Shown here piece after piece: positions 32,879 to 54,464 of a stretch of 64,000 bases of DNA. Positions within the stretch are counted from its first letter, which is position 1. Each line of letters begins with the position of its first letter. The position numbers and the translations under genes were made by a program. The notes beneath the pieces were generated by a model. It worked only from the letters and a program-made list of their open reading frames with translations. It searched no databases and was not told the DNA's origin. This DNA comes from Chamaelirium japonicum (taxonomy: Eukaryota > Streptophyta > Magnoliopsida > Liliales > Melanthiaceae). The stretch covers positions 47,585,979-47,649,978 of the forward strand of contig OX393557.1 of assembly GCA_947650365.1 (NCBI GenBank), given 5' to 3'.

Positions 32879-35800
32879 GATCCCACTTTTAGTGTAAGCT
32901 TAAAAGGTGGCAATCCTGATGGATCAAGTAAGTTAATAAACTCATTTGGAAGAATTCGTCGAAGAAACATCACTATCTTCAATAACTTTATCTGTAGCAT
33001 AATATACAATAAGTTCCCCAGGATATAGATCTAATGATGCAATATTGATTGCGGTCACATCATCATTACGCGCAGCAAGAATGGTACGTTCAGTTAAAAA
33101 AGATGCAGCGACTGTACCCTCCATATTTAATTGTGGATATATAGAAAGAATGAGCTTTTGAAGGTTCCTACAACGGTGTATTTCTAACGGTAACTGTACA
33201 GTTTCTGTTGGATTCGTTCCGATCTATAATAAATAGAAATTGAATTAGTTAATACACTATTGAGTTACCAAAAACAAAATCAAAATTAAAAATTAAATAA
33301 AAGTATTTACCTCCGTCAAAAAGTTTGCAAAATTTATATTTTTCAGCTCAGTCATATCCAGATGCAAGTTTTGCACCAGATTTAATACTTGAACATAATT
33401 CCAGATTAAAGACCGTCGTACTGATGCACCAACAATTTGCTCACGAACACCTTTCACTATAACAGGTAGGATATGTCGAAAATCTCCCCCAAGAACCACA
33501 ACAATTCCACCAAATAATTTTTTATTACCATTAATATCTTGAAGTGTCCGATCAACAACTTCAATACAATATCTATGTTGCATTGTAATTCCATCCCATA
33601 CAATAAGCTTTGTTTCTTTAAAAAGTTCAGCATGCAATGATTATTTTGTAAATCCACATACTGAGTTTTCCAACACATCTAGTGGTATACGAAATGCTGA
33701 ATGAGCAGTTCGGCCTCCAGATAATAATAAGGATGCAATACCGGATGAAGCTACTATGATTACAATATAACCGAGACTACGATAATTTCCTGCAATTGTG
33801 CTGTATACAAATGTCTTGTCTGTTCCAGCTGCTCCATTTAGGAAAAAAAACTTTTCCTCTGTTATTGATTACTGAATCAGTCACTGTAGTGTAAGCATGG
33901 CGTTGTTCATTATTAAGACGGTTGATATTAGCATTAATTTCTTCTTGTAGTTCCTCGTATTGAAGTTGTTGTTGCTCCCAAATAAGTCTGTTACCAACTA
34001 CCTGATTCCAATTTCCTCTTGACATAGGCATGGGTGAGAAATTTGATAAGCTCTTACCTGATTCTACAAGTAATTGATCCAATAAATACAAACCATAATT
34101 TATTACTTGCTCATCAGTTGGATTTGTTCTATAAAATATTGTACAAAGCTTATGTGTTAGATCATCACATATATTTGGCGCAAACTTATTCCATAACGAA
34201 TCTGGTTGCAGCGGAGAGCATTATAAAAGAATAATACTGAATAATCTCCGCAATTGGTATCCAGTATTCATTATAGCCACCTCCTCTAGACATTGTATCC
34301 ACTCGGTATCATCTTCTAGTAATCCAAGTGCAACACATACTGCTTTGAATGTAGAATACACAATACCATCCACTGTGCGCAAATATTGAAATGATTGTGG
34401 CCCTTTCACAACAGTTAACAGCAATCGAAGATAGAACCTTTCGCCAGAATTGGGACTTGCAAAATACATTCGACCAATCGCAAAATCTTGTTTCCTTGGT
34501 GTCCATTTTTTCTGTGTTTTATTCCAAACAAAATATTAGGGAAAATCCTGATAAGTATACGCCCTCGTATTTTGATTTTCAAGATAATATTTGAAGAACA
34601 CCGTCAAAGTAGATTGTTGTTGTTCAGCTCTCGAAAGAATAGCTTCCATCGATTCAGTTGTATTAAAAACAACACGATGCATTCCAGGTAAATAAAGTGC
34701 CAACCGCACAACACTTGGTATTTTCTCATGTAATGGATTCTCTAATAATCGTCATGCAGCTTCTCGTGGTCTAATATATCTTGCATCGATGTTTTGTTGA
34801 ATCTCATCCTGTACTCCAGCCAATACCATAGTTGTCCTGTCATGACCTTTATAAATATATTTATAAATATATTTAACTGCGCGACACGATGCACATACTT
34901 CAACATTAATCTGACAGTCGAACGTAGCAGATAAATATGGATTATATGGAACCACGTCCCGATTATCAACTTCTTGTCGTCAGACAATGTAAACTCGGTT
35001 GGTGTTACGACGTCGATAAATTGGATAACCATCTTGATCCATAGATGTTTCCTCTATAAATGTTCGAGGGTAATGCTTAGTGCATCTACCATTTTCCATA
35101 CATGGTGCATGAGGGTTTCGAGCACCACACGGGCCATGAACCATGTATTTTTTTATGGTTTCAAAAAGTGCAGGATGTGTATTAGGGTCTAGAAACTCAG
35201 CACATACTTTTTCATTGACTTGAAAACTGGTACGAATCTTATCTTCATGTTGGAGAAAAATGAGTGCATGCATGTGTGGAAGACCACGCTTTTGAAATTC
35301 AATAGTAAAAACATGTGCAACTAATCGACCAAATATATCATTCGTCTTTATTTCTTTCATTAGTACTTTTCGTTTCAACTCAAACACACGGGCTACTAAA
35401 TCAGGCTGAATAGTAGCATTTTGATACTGCATAAGCTCATTTTGAATTTCTGGCTAATTAGGATTTGCGGTTGCAGTAAGAAATATATCTGGATGTTTGT
35501 TGTATCGTGTGATCGCCATAGAATCTTGAAATATCTCATGCATATGCTTTGGACTTCCAAGATGCGTTGAAAGTAGAATAAATCTTTGACTAACTTGATT
35601 TAGATCCAATCCTTCTTCTGCAATATCTGTTAGACCCTTATACATATCTGTCCAGATGATGTTTTGATTTAGTCGAACATAACGCAGACGATTTTGTTCA
35701 TATGCAGCCCATGCATCAATTATGAATTCTTAAAATAATTTTCCTCCTCGTAAGATTGTTGAATATTCTGTAGGGCGTTCGAATAAATGATATACAAAAT

Positions 35801-36791
35801 ATTGTAATTGAGTCAATCGACTATTGGTTAGAACATTATTTATGGCATCTATCTGCAATAGATCTGGTGACCAACCAAGTTCTCCATAAGGAAACATAAG
35901 AACATAATGTAACGGTAAATATGCAGGGTGATATTCACTTATTCGCATCAATTCTTGGCCTCCTCTCAAATATAGAATGATATCTCGTGTACTATCAAAC
36001 CTATTCTCATCACCTGGTAGTATAATTGCAATTTCCTCTCTTGATGGAAGATTGTAACCTCGTAGATCGGTACCCGCTCTATATTGTAGATATACAGGAA
36101 CATTATTGTTCATAAGAGCATTTGCATTTAAAATCTCATATGCATGCTGATATAGTTTACAAAATTCATTGGTATGCAAAAGAGTTTTCTGTATAACACT
36201 TAATACATCCCTTGATAAATGTGGGTTATAATGATGTCGATGATTTAATGCAGCACTTGGATCATAGATGTAAAGTTACGAATAAACAGAATCCTTTCCT
36301 ATATCTGATAGCATAGCTCCGGTTTGGTGGCGTAATTCCCCATGGATATTAAATGATGTTGGTCCACGTCCATTTAGTACACAATCATCCATTTTGGCAC
36401 CAAAACTTGTAAATGCATTAGATACATTGTATTCTCGAATGTACTTTCGAAATGATCTTGCATACTGATCAGATCCTTCGTACAATGATTGAAGGGCAGG
36501 GGGTAATGATGAAAGCAGAGGTAACCTAATTTTTCCTTATAAATAAAACATCCCTAATAAAGGTTGTGTGATGGATGATTTTGATAGTTTTTCATCACTC
36601 CAATGAAGTGCTGAACAAAATATGCAGCTTATATCCATTCGTCCAAGATAATGATGACCCTCTAGAACGTTTGGAGCATGGCCTCCTTGAAGCCTCGCAT
36701 TTGGAACTTCCAATTCTTTGTCAAATTCATCTTCAATGAATATAGGACTTGCAGTGATCATGTGAATCTGATTAGTAGCCAATTGATTCAA
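32879..36791 (-). pseudogene. Helitron Rep/helicase (N-terminal, Rep and most of helicase)
   Basis: From the N side on the minus strand: a segment with HHYLGRMDISCIFC; a frame with YEILNANALMNN and GTDLRGYNLPSREEIA, YHPAYLPLHYVLMFPYGELGW; the Rep domain with EFQKRGLPHMHALIF (the HUH motif, His-Met-His) and AVKYIYKYIYKGHDR (the tyrosine motif); an oligomerisation/linker region with GMHRVVF and ARAYTYQDFP; then the PIF1-type helicase with LNNEQRHAYTT, Walker [33 protein letters not shown] and [11 protein letters not shown]. An 87-bp intron is predicted at 33224-33310. There are about eight stops or frameshifts. Walker A has Asp in place of the Gly before Lys, and the Walker B Glu is Gly, so the helicase would be inactive even apart from the stops. 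Confidence 0.9.
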
Positions 36792-39290
36792 ATATTCACT
36801 GCAAATAACATAAAAAATACGTTAATTTTTTTATTTTTTATTAAAACATTAATATAAATCTTACTTGTTATTTAGTCTAGATGAAGATGTCTCCGCAACT
36901 ACAACAAACTCCGCTTCAAGGTTTCGAACATGGAGATTAGTTCGAGTCTCAGAGATTGCCATGTTTGCGTACGATGATTGTGCTTCTTTTTCTCTAACTC
37001 TTCATGCACGTTGTGCTAATGAACAGAGCGATGGGGTAGTTTGTTGATTCATTTCCTTTGCTTCTCTTTCTTTTTCTCTCTGTGCACGTTGTGCTACTGA
37101 ACGGCGAGATGGTGAGCGGATGCTCAAGCTCTCATGGATGAATTCATTTCTGGAACGCTTTCCAGACTCCCTGTCATAATAACTGCTTGCGTGTGAAAAC
37201 AGTTTCACACTCCTACGAATATTCAAAATCTCATAAATAACTTACATGCTATTTAGTCTTTCTGAAGATGTGATTAAACCCGCATTGACGTTGACACATA
37301 TGCGTGGTGATCGCCTTACCGATTTCTGATGGACGAATTGAGTTCTGGAATGCTCAAGGGTGGACCCATCTCCCTACTCCGATGAACATAGGGTTTAAAA
37401 CATGCAAAATATCCTTAAAACCCAAATCATACTGATTTAAAAAACTATATAAGAATCATTTTTTGTTTATATCTTTTTCTATCTGTTCTTATTATTTTCC
37501 TGATGTTTTAGAAGAGGTAAGAGAACCCTTTCGTGTTTCTATTACTATTTAATTTCTCTCTATTGTCAATGAATGTATATGTAAAGTATGATTAGAGATA
37601 AGTAATGAAAGAGTAGGTAGACCCTATCATGCAACAGATTCTAAAAGGAAACACAACAGGTTTTGAACATTAAGTATATAACAATAAAACTGATATTAGG
37701 TATAATACGAATGAAACACAACAAATACAATATTAAGTAAGGTTTTGAAAAGGTATCAGTTTTGAATATTAAGTAAGGTTTTGGTATCCGAGAAATCATG
37801 CAACTGATCAATGGTAATCATGCAACTGATCAATAGTGCTTTTTTTTTTCTTTGTATTTCTAAATCAGAATTCAAATCCGCACCTGATTGAAAGTGTGTT
37901 GCTGCGGCTCTAAAACCTTGATGGTTATGACATCCTCCTCCTCCATATTGATGTCACTCACAATCTGCTAAAACGTGGAGCAAGGAAAGTCAATATCATT
38001 GAATAGTTAGAAGTTCTACTTTCTTCGAATAAGAACAAATCAAGTGCAACGATAAGCCTAATCCAAATGACATTGGCATTTGGATTAGGCTTATTGAAAT
38101 TTTAAATCAGATTTTGAAATATAGACTTCTCAGATTTTGAAATATAGGCATATCGGTCGTAAATCAGATTTATCTTTAAAATTTTACTTATTTGAAAATC
38201 TGATAAGCCTGTATTTCAAATTCCGATAAGCCTAATCCAAATGCCGATATTCTTAAAACCCAAATCATTTGAATGAATTCATTTTACGAAATCTGAATGC
38301 TAATGCCAAATGCCAATGCTCGTTCTGAAATTTTAAAGGAAAATCTGATCAACTAAGAATTTCAGGTGCGGATTGTGCATTTTTAGGTCAAAATTTAAAT
38401 CTGGATGCAAAATGAAAATGAAAATCTGAATGCATTTTGAATTGGATTTTTAAATACTGGTAATTTCAAAATCCGATAATCTTATAATCTAATGCTAAAA
38501 TCTGGTAAGCTTTTATACTTCGGATTTTAAAATCCTCGTCGAGATGTGTAATATGCTAAGTTTTTATAATCTGAAAGACGATAACCATATTTTAAGGTAC
38601 ACGGTGTAGTACAAATCCTTAAATAATATTTCAATTTGACATCTTACATTTCTATCTTCAATGGCTAAATTTTCAGTCCAAACAGAGCCTTTCACAACTT
38701 GCGTTGTACTTTTGTTTGGTTTGTCTGTAAATTGATTCCTTCACATTCATTTGAGCTCCTCTATATATTCAAGACTCCTCTTAACTTTGCTGCAGTTCTA
38801 TGCCATCTGTTCTTTCTTATGTTATCCCTTACTGATGCTTGTTATGTTTTACCTTTTCTTAGTAGATATATGTCTTGGCATTCTTATGTATGCTACACTT
38901 GTATTATGTTTTACCTTCTTGAGTTCCGTCATTGCGAGCCTTGTCTTTATAGTAAAAGTTTCAGTTAAGTATCATTGACATGCGGGGATACGAAAACCCT
39001 ATATGAGCACATACTATTTCATCCATCTGTTGATCCTTTGGAATTATTCTCCTTTATTTATCTTTAGTTCTTTTTTATAAGGTAGCACCCTTTTTTTTAG
39101 TGGGACTCTAGGGTATCATTAATTGATCACCCCTCTATATGTTCCACTGGGATTGTCTTTACAAATTTTGTTTTGTTAAATAATTTCTTTGACATTCTAT
39201 GATTTCCCTCTTTATAACTCTACTACGTGTGCACATATCTGTTTCTATAAAGAGTCATATTGTGATAGTCATCTTCAATTATGCTACTGA
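36792..39290. other. Helitron 5' region and AT-rich DNA; no intact gene
   Basis: A minus-strand frame at 37002-37226 (RRSVAQRAQREKEREAKE) looks like the basic N-terminal extension of Helitron Rep proteins. A nearly perfect palindrome, GCCTAATCCAAATG facing its complement, lies at 38055-38089. AAATCAGATTT/AAATCTGATTT-rich DNA begins near 38100. At 38600-39290 the DNA looks intronic. Confidence 0.45.
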
Positions 39291-39293
39291 TAG

Positions 39294-39449
39294 AAAGTGA
39301 AGAAATCATTCGCCTTTTGGGGTACCCGTGAAGGCGATTTCGTCCATCCTGCTGAATGCATGCAACAATTGCTTGAGAAAGTTCGACGTCACAAAGTCAA
39401 CATTGATGGTAATGTTTGCACTGTAATGGTAACGACTATGGCTCTTGAG
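39294..39449 (+). pseudogene. Captured exon of an ABC1-family (AarF/ADCK-type) kinase-like protein
   Basis: An open 156-bp exon between an AG acceptor (ends 39293) and a GT donor (39450). It encodes SFAFWGTREGDFVHPAECM followed by LLEKVRRHKVNIDGNVCTVM, which I recognise as the C-terminal part of plant ABC1/ADCK atypical kinases (mitochondrial or plastid ubiquinone- and isoprenoid-linked). There are no stops. Neither neighbouring exons nor the kinase core are present, so it is a fragment, probably captured by the surrounding Helitron. It is antisense to the Helitron gene. Identification rests on memory of the family. Confidence 0.6.
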
Positions 39450-39930
39450 GTAACATCTTGTGCCACTGATGTTTTCATTTGTAGTTATAGATATCTTCCC
39501 CATTTTGAGAACTGAAGTCTACTTATACAGTTATACATAGAATCTATTGAGCGACATTTTTTGGTACACCTTCTGTCATGGCCATTTCCAAAACTTATTA
39601 ATTGTTCACACTGGGCAAATTTTTATATTTTGATCAAGTGTTTACTTTTTCCTTCAGAATATTATTAGTTTATAACCATCTCCACATTTGCAGTATTAGA
39701 CCTAGTAGTTTTCATCTTTCACAGATGTTGCAAGTATATGGTGATCTGGTTTAGCATCTTGAATTTTTCAAATTGGTGTTCGTTAGAAAATATTCATTTG
39801 TATATAAGAGAGAGGTTCATTTAGCCCCAATAGGTTTTACTAATAATTGTCCTTGTAAATCCATGCCGATGCAATTTTCTCATTCATGAATAGTGAACTA
39901 AGTACTTTATAGTTTATATGAGTTGTAGAC
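39450..39930. other. Intron-like stretch after the captured kinase exon
   Basis: T-rich, with no coding frame or repeat recognised. It probably came along with the exon. Confidence 0.4.
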
Positions 39931-39954
39931 TACTAAATCAGATTTAAAAAATCT

Positions 39955-40876
39955 GATACGTGCGACGCCAAAGAAAAAATCAAATTTAAAAAATCTGATA
40001 CTAAATCAGATTACCCTCAAGATATTAAAAAAAAATCTGATTTTGAAAACAAAAAGTAGCAAAGGTATAGAACAAAGGAAAGAAGCTCCGAGATGCAAAA
40101 CCAATATTCATCTCGGCCACGACTCCTAAATCCGATTTTCGATTCAAAAAGCCAATGCCAATGCCCGATAAAACCCTCCCCTTGTTCATCTCGGCCACGA
40201 CTCCTAAATCGGATTTTCGATTCAAAAAGCCAATGCCAATGCCCGATAAAATATTGTGTTTGAAATCTTTTTAAAGAAAAAAATCAGATTTAAAAAATCT
40301 GATATTAAAGAATCTGATACTAAATCTGATTTAGGAGGGCAAGGATTTAAAAAAGATACTAAATCCGAATTAGTAGATCGGATTTAAAGAATCTGATATT
40401 AAAAAATTTGATACGTGCGACGCCAAAGAAAAAATCAGATTTAAAAAATCTGATACTAAATCAGATTACCCTCAAGATATTAAAGAAAAATCTGATTTTG
40501 AAAACAAAAAGAAGCAAAGCTATAGAAAAAAGGAAAGAAGCTCCGAGATGCAAAACCAATGTTCATCTCGGCCACGACTCCTAAATCCGATTTTCGATTT
40601 AAAAAGCCAATGCCAATGCCCGATAAAACCCTCCCCTTGTTCATCTCGGCCACGACTCCTAAATCGGATTTTCGATTCAAAAATCCAATGCCAATGCCCA
40701 ATAAAATGTTGCGTTTGAAATTTTTTTAAAGAAAAAATCAGATTTAAAAAATCTGATATTAAAGAATCTGATACTAAATCCGATTTAGGAGGGCAAGGAT
40801 TTAAAAAAGATACTAAATCCGAATTAGTAGATCGGATTTAAAGAATCTGATATTAAAAAATCTGATACGTGCGACG
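39955..40876 (+). repeat. Direct duplication, 455-bp unit, in Helitron-like DNA
   Basis: GATACGTGCGACGCC is found at 39955, 40410 and 40864, marking two consecutive copies of a 455-bp unit that are about 97% identical. Each unit itself contains CATCTCGGCCACGACTCCTAAATC twice, 80 bp apart, and many AAATCAGATTT words. The small minus-strand frames inside (NRKSDLGVVAEMN) are read from these repeats. Confidence 0.9.
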
Positions 40877-41338
40877 CCAAAAAAAAAACCTGATTTCAAA
40901 ATCCGAGAAGCCTATATTTCAAAACCTGATTTAAAAATCCGATAAGCCTAATCCAAATGCCAATGCTCGATAAACTCAAGATCTGAATGAAAATCAAAAT
41001 CTGAACCTAAAATTCTTACATGGGATTTATAGTCCGATTTTAAAATCAAATTTGAGAAATAGGAAAATTTGGCTTATTTTAAAAATCTGAAATAAAATCC
41101 ACACCTGATTAGAAGTGTGCTGGCAGTGCTGCGGAACAAAAACATCGGTGGTTAATTATGACATCCTCTTCTTCCTCCATCACAACCTGCTAATTTTTTA
41201 GATCGACCAAGAATTTCAGATCAGGTAATTTGATGGAATATTCAAATGAAGTTTTAAGCATGCCAAACCAAAATAATGAATAAAAGAGATATTTCTCTCC
41301 ATCGTTAGTGAGAGCACGATATTGACTTCTGTTGAAAA

Positions 41339-41518
41339 AAGTCTAATCCAAATGCCATTGGCATTGGTATTGGGATTGGGCTTATCGGAATTTTAAATCA
41401 GATTTTTCTTTAATATTTTACTTATTTGAAAATTTGATAAGCCAATATTTCAAAATCCGATTTTAAATTCCGATAAGCCCAATCCCAATGCCAATGCCAA
41501 TGCCATTTGGATTAGGCT
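41339..41518. repeat. Long imperfect palindrome
   Basis: Bases 41339-41400 (CTAATCCAAATGCCATTGGC ... GGGCTTATCGGAATTTTAAA) are the imperfect reverse complement of 41464-41518. Arms of about 55 bp enclose about 60 bp. Related shorter palindromes are at 38055-38089 and similar words at 40940. It would extrude a stable hairpin. Confidence 0.8.
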
Positions 41519-49418
<7,900 letters not shown>

Positions 49419-49506
49419 TATTTTGGGTACTCCAAATGAGAAGACTTGGCCAGGGGTTTCTTCCTTACTTGACTATAAGTCTGCTTTCCCCAAATGGCCT
49501 TCTAAG
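49419..49506 (+). pseudogene. Captured exon of a CDKA-type cyclin-dependent kinase
   Basis: An open 88-bp exon between AAG (ends 49418) and a GT donor (49507). It encodes [13 protein letters not shown] and [12 protein letters not shown], the hallmark segment of the C-lobe of plant CDC2/CDKA kinases. A second exon piece follows at 49669 in the right order. The kinase core, cyclin-binding helix and activation loop are absent. It lies on the plus strand, the same strand as the Helitron 3' end at 53145, consistent with gene capture. No function as a kinase is possible. Confidence 0.85.
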
Positions 49507-49668
49507 GTATGAAGTTTGAAGTTATCTGCTTATGTGTTGATTAATATTTTTACATGTCTGTAGTCACTGTCAATTCTTACAAGGATAGTATGTTTCAAAA
49601 TCCATTCTTTTTTGTTTTGGGATCTATTTATTTACTCCAATGACCCTAATGGATTATCTGCCATGCAT

Positions 49669-49722
49669 GATCTAGCATCAGAGGTCCCGAATCTTGAACC
49701 AACAGGAATTTATCTTCTCTCT
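49669..49722 (+). pseudogene. Second captured CDKA exon, acceptor lost
   Basis: Eighteen codons (DLASEVPNLEPTGIYLLS) continue the kinase segment directly after KWPSK, as in CDKA proteins (DLATVVPNL-type). The donor GTAAGT at 49723 is intact, but the acceptor position reads AT instead of AG (GCAT before GAT). The 162 bp between the two pieces would be the original intron. Confidence 0.8.
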
Positions 49723-52700
49723 GTAAGTTTGCTAACTCCTTTGTAAGATGATATTTCAACTGAGACACCTTTGGTATTATGCTCTAAATTCTTACCACAT
49801 GCTCCATGCAAGTTCCAGGTTGTATTTGCCATTTATTAACTGCCAAGGTCATATACAAGTCAGGTTGTTAAATGACTGATCAGATACAACAGAGTGGGTG
49901 AGGTTTATAGGTATATTTGAGTTAGCTTTATGTTTTGAGAGGAGATTATTTTGACGCAACTTTTGGATATGTGAGACCACTTTCAGTTTAAGGCCTCCTT
50001 GACTTAGTTTTTTGCATTCAATTTAGAATGCATCAGTTTTTTGCCTGGCTTTTTGCAATCTTTTAAAAGTTTTTTTGACTGGCTTTTTGCAATCTTTTAA
50101 TTCTAAATGCATTCAGTTTTTCCAGAATCAGAATAGAATAAGAGAGCTGAATTTATATATAGTTGATCCTCATCTTCTTCCCATTTTGACATTGAATTTA
50201 TCGTGACAATTAACTGGGTTTATCGGGTTAACGATGGTGCACAATTGGTCATATTACAGTCTCTTCATTGATTAGGGGTGACAATTAACTGGGATTACCG
50301 GGTTAACCGACCCAACCCAATTTAATTGAGACGGGTTTGGGTTATCCTTTTTTGATCAGTCATGTTTGCAACAGATGGTTGTGATTATGCCAGTTCAAGT
50401 TGAATTATTATGGTAGTTATTTTGGCAACTGTTAGTTTCCTATCTTAGACCACATACCTCTTCTATTTTAAATATTCAATAATAATCTATGCAAAAAAAA
50501 TTATTGGGGGGGGGGGGGGGGGGGGTAAAGTCTAATTAATGAAAATATGGGGGGTAAAGGCTAATTCAAGGCAAAATTTGGGGGGCAAAGTCAAAATAAC
50601 CTTTTTTTTTATGGGTCGAAAAATTAGAAGAAGAAGATCAAGAGGGCTCTGGTTTTTTTTTTGTCGTTCAGTTTGTGATAACAGTACTCAACCTTCTCCC
50701 AACTATGTACAGGTGTACAATGTACATGCCTGCAAATTTCCTCAAACGCTCAGAAAAGGGCCAAGGATCTAGGTTTTTTTTTAGATATCTTTTTGTGACA
50801 ATTGGTTAGAAGTTGGTGAGCCAAGGCTAGCTCTGTGCCCTACAAGCTAGAGTATGTACATGTTGGTGGTTTTCTCGAATGATTCGAGATGTTCGCAACA
50901 TCTTGACATGGCACCTGATCATAGCCATCTAATGCCTACCGATCATGGATTGTGAATTATTTTCTTTCGTTGATTGTCATAGGCTTGCCCGGGATGGGAA
51001 TCGGATTGGACCCTGAATACTGTATTTTTTTGTGAATGCTGTATTTTTTCCTTCTCTACCATATTTCTTCTACGATGATGTGCCGTGATCAATATTTTTT
51101 TAATTGGACATGGCCAATGTTTTTCTAAATTTTTTTCTTTTTATTTTGCTTCTCAGGTTGTGAATGCCTACGAGTGCCTGAAACTACAGGATCCAGTGTT
51201 GAGTTACAGTTCCGAGGGAGCAGTGGAGGTGCATGGCACTAAACAAATTAACACCTACAGTAGAACTTCGACCAGAGTGTCATTAACATGTTGCTTAGTG
51301 TTAAAAATTCATAGGAATCTGTTCAAGTTCTAACGTAATTCAGAGGGGGTTGTATTGACAATTTTTGTTTATCACGGATATGGTTGGTTCAATTGCAATA
51401 GATATTGGTTAAAGTGGCGATCACCTTTTAAAAAATTTAAGAATTTGCATTCTCTTGATGTGCTCGACATAAGCTGCAGTTTACTTCTATATTTCGGATG
51501 ATGGCAATTTTATTGTACTTGAATCCTTCAACTGATTAGCTCAGTGATGTCAACTTGAAGTAGTACAATCACAGCCATCCGTTCCATACAGGTGAAGAAA
51601 TCATGGTTTCTAAAATTTATCGTGAGCTGAATATATCCTCATACTCATTCTGAATGCTGCCATCAAATACTTAGTATTGTGTTATTATATATGGTTTTTT
51701 TATTATAAAGATTTAATTTGCAAAAAAATAAAAATAAAAGTTTCATCTCAGTTTTATATCATGTCTGCATTGCAATTGTGTGACGTGATGCACCACTCCG
51801 CCACGGATGTCTGTACGAGCCTTCTGCTAGAGGCGCCACGCCACCCTCGTTGTGTACAAGCCTGCTATTTATTCGAGGCGTCACGCCACCACTGTTTTAT
51901 GTACGAGCCTGCTGCTGGAGGGAGCACGGAGGGATTCTGCGCCATTGGGCAGTGGTGGAAGCTTGAAGAAGTAAATGAATGGAGCAACTTTGGATCCATT
52001 TATGATGATGGTAATCTGTACAATGTCATGGCTTCCATGTTTTGAGGAGATTATTTTTCCAAATGTTATTCAAAAAGAATTATATAATTGAATATCATTT
52101 GATCAGAAGTATTCATTTGTCGGGGGAGTCTATAGTATGTGAAGATGTACACATTAGATGGTGCAAATAAAACATTGGGTTATAATGTAAAGAATTTGGG
52201 TTTCCTTGGACGATCGCCTTCGACAGCAACACACCCCCGGCCGTCTTCGGCGACATTGGCACTGTAGCTGTCGCCTTTATCACCAAAAATAAATCGACCA
52301 CATTCAGCGCCAACACACCCGGGTCCTGACCTCTCACCGCACCAACACTTCCAGCATCCACCATATTTTTGTACCCTGATGCACCAAAAAGGTTGATTAA
52401 GATTCAAAAGTTTAGTTACACCATGAAGTTATGGAGATGATAATAGAACAAAGATTTTTTTTTAAAAAAATATGAATTTTGGTAGCTGGCAATGCTTATT
52501 TTGTTCATCAAAAAGGGGAAGGTTTATATATGATCACTCAATCTAAGAGAAAACAAAGTACCCATTCGAGCATGCCCCTACCGAATGTGGGCAAGTTCAA
52601 AAAAATAAGACTCAAAAGACTTTTGTCTCGCTTTGATTCCTTCACTTCAGTTCCTTCTATGTCAAAAAACTCATAAATCTGCACCATTTAGTGTACTAAA

Positions 52701-52789
52701 GTTATGCAGCAAATTCAAAAATATAAGACTAGAACCTAAAATAAATAGTCATATTTTCAATTATCATCACGCATAAAATATTGTTCACC
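49723..52789. other. Helitron interior, no intact gene
   Basis: Contains an open, exon-like segment after TTCTCAG at 51158-51333 (VVNAYECLKLQDPVLS) that I do not recognise. It also contains a G run of about 22 (50505-50526) and a diverged repeat of GTACGAGCC-TGCTGCTGGAGG near 51810-51930 (CGCCACGCCACC). A short GGGTTAACCGACCCAACCC stretch near 50270-50350 resembles hAT-type ends. Confidence 0.45.
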
Positions 52790-54217
<1,428 letters not shown>

Positions 54218-54232
54218 TATATATATATATAT

Positions 54233-54303
<71 letters not shown>

Positions 54304-54305
<2 letters not shown>

Positions 54306-54408
54306 ATTCTGTTCACCTACGGGATGTCCCGCACTGTTAAGATGCGGGACAACTCCAGAACCGTCCGATTGGGATGGATCAAACGGTTCCCCTCTCTCTC
54401 TCTGTGTG

Positions 54409-54464
<56 letters not shown>

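Larger units (their letters stand above)
26902..37250 (-). mobile_element. Helitron, autonomous type, degenerate (5' end unresolved)
   Basis: The 3' terminus on the minus strand reads CGTGCCGATAGGCACGGGCATTACTAG: a GTGCC/GGCAC hairpin about 10 bp before CTAG (26902-26905), the standard Helitron end, inserted next to (AT)n. A Rep/helicase gene lies on the same strand (29348-36791), split by a LINE insertion. Repeats of TTCGAGGGTGGCAAAAAAATA and GAGGGTGCCCACAATTGG fill the 3' part (26935-27330). Host exon fragments lie near the 3' end. The 5' end (TC) was not recognised; it may be near 37.3 kb or as far as 43.4 kb, because repeated AATCTGAT-type DNA continues past 41 kb. Confidence 0.75.

Noticed and set aside
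38699..38978. Two overlapping frames of 89 and 75 codons rich in Phe, Leu and Cys
   Set aside because: T-rich intron-like DNA produces such hydrophobic frames; no transmembrane family is recognised and neighbouring sequence fits an intron before the captured kinase exon.
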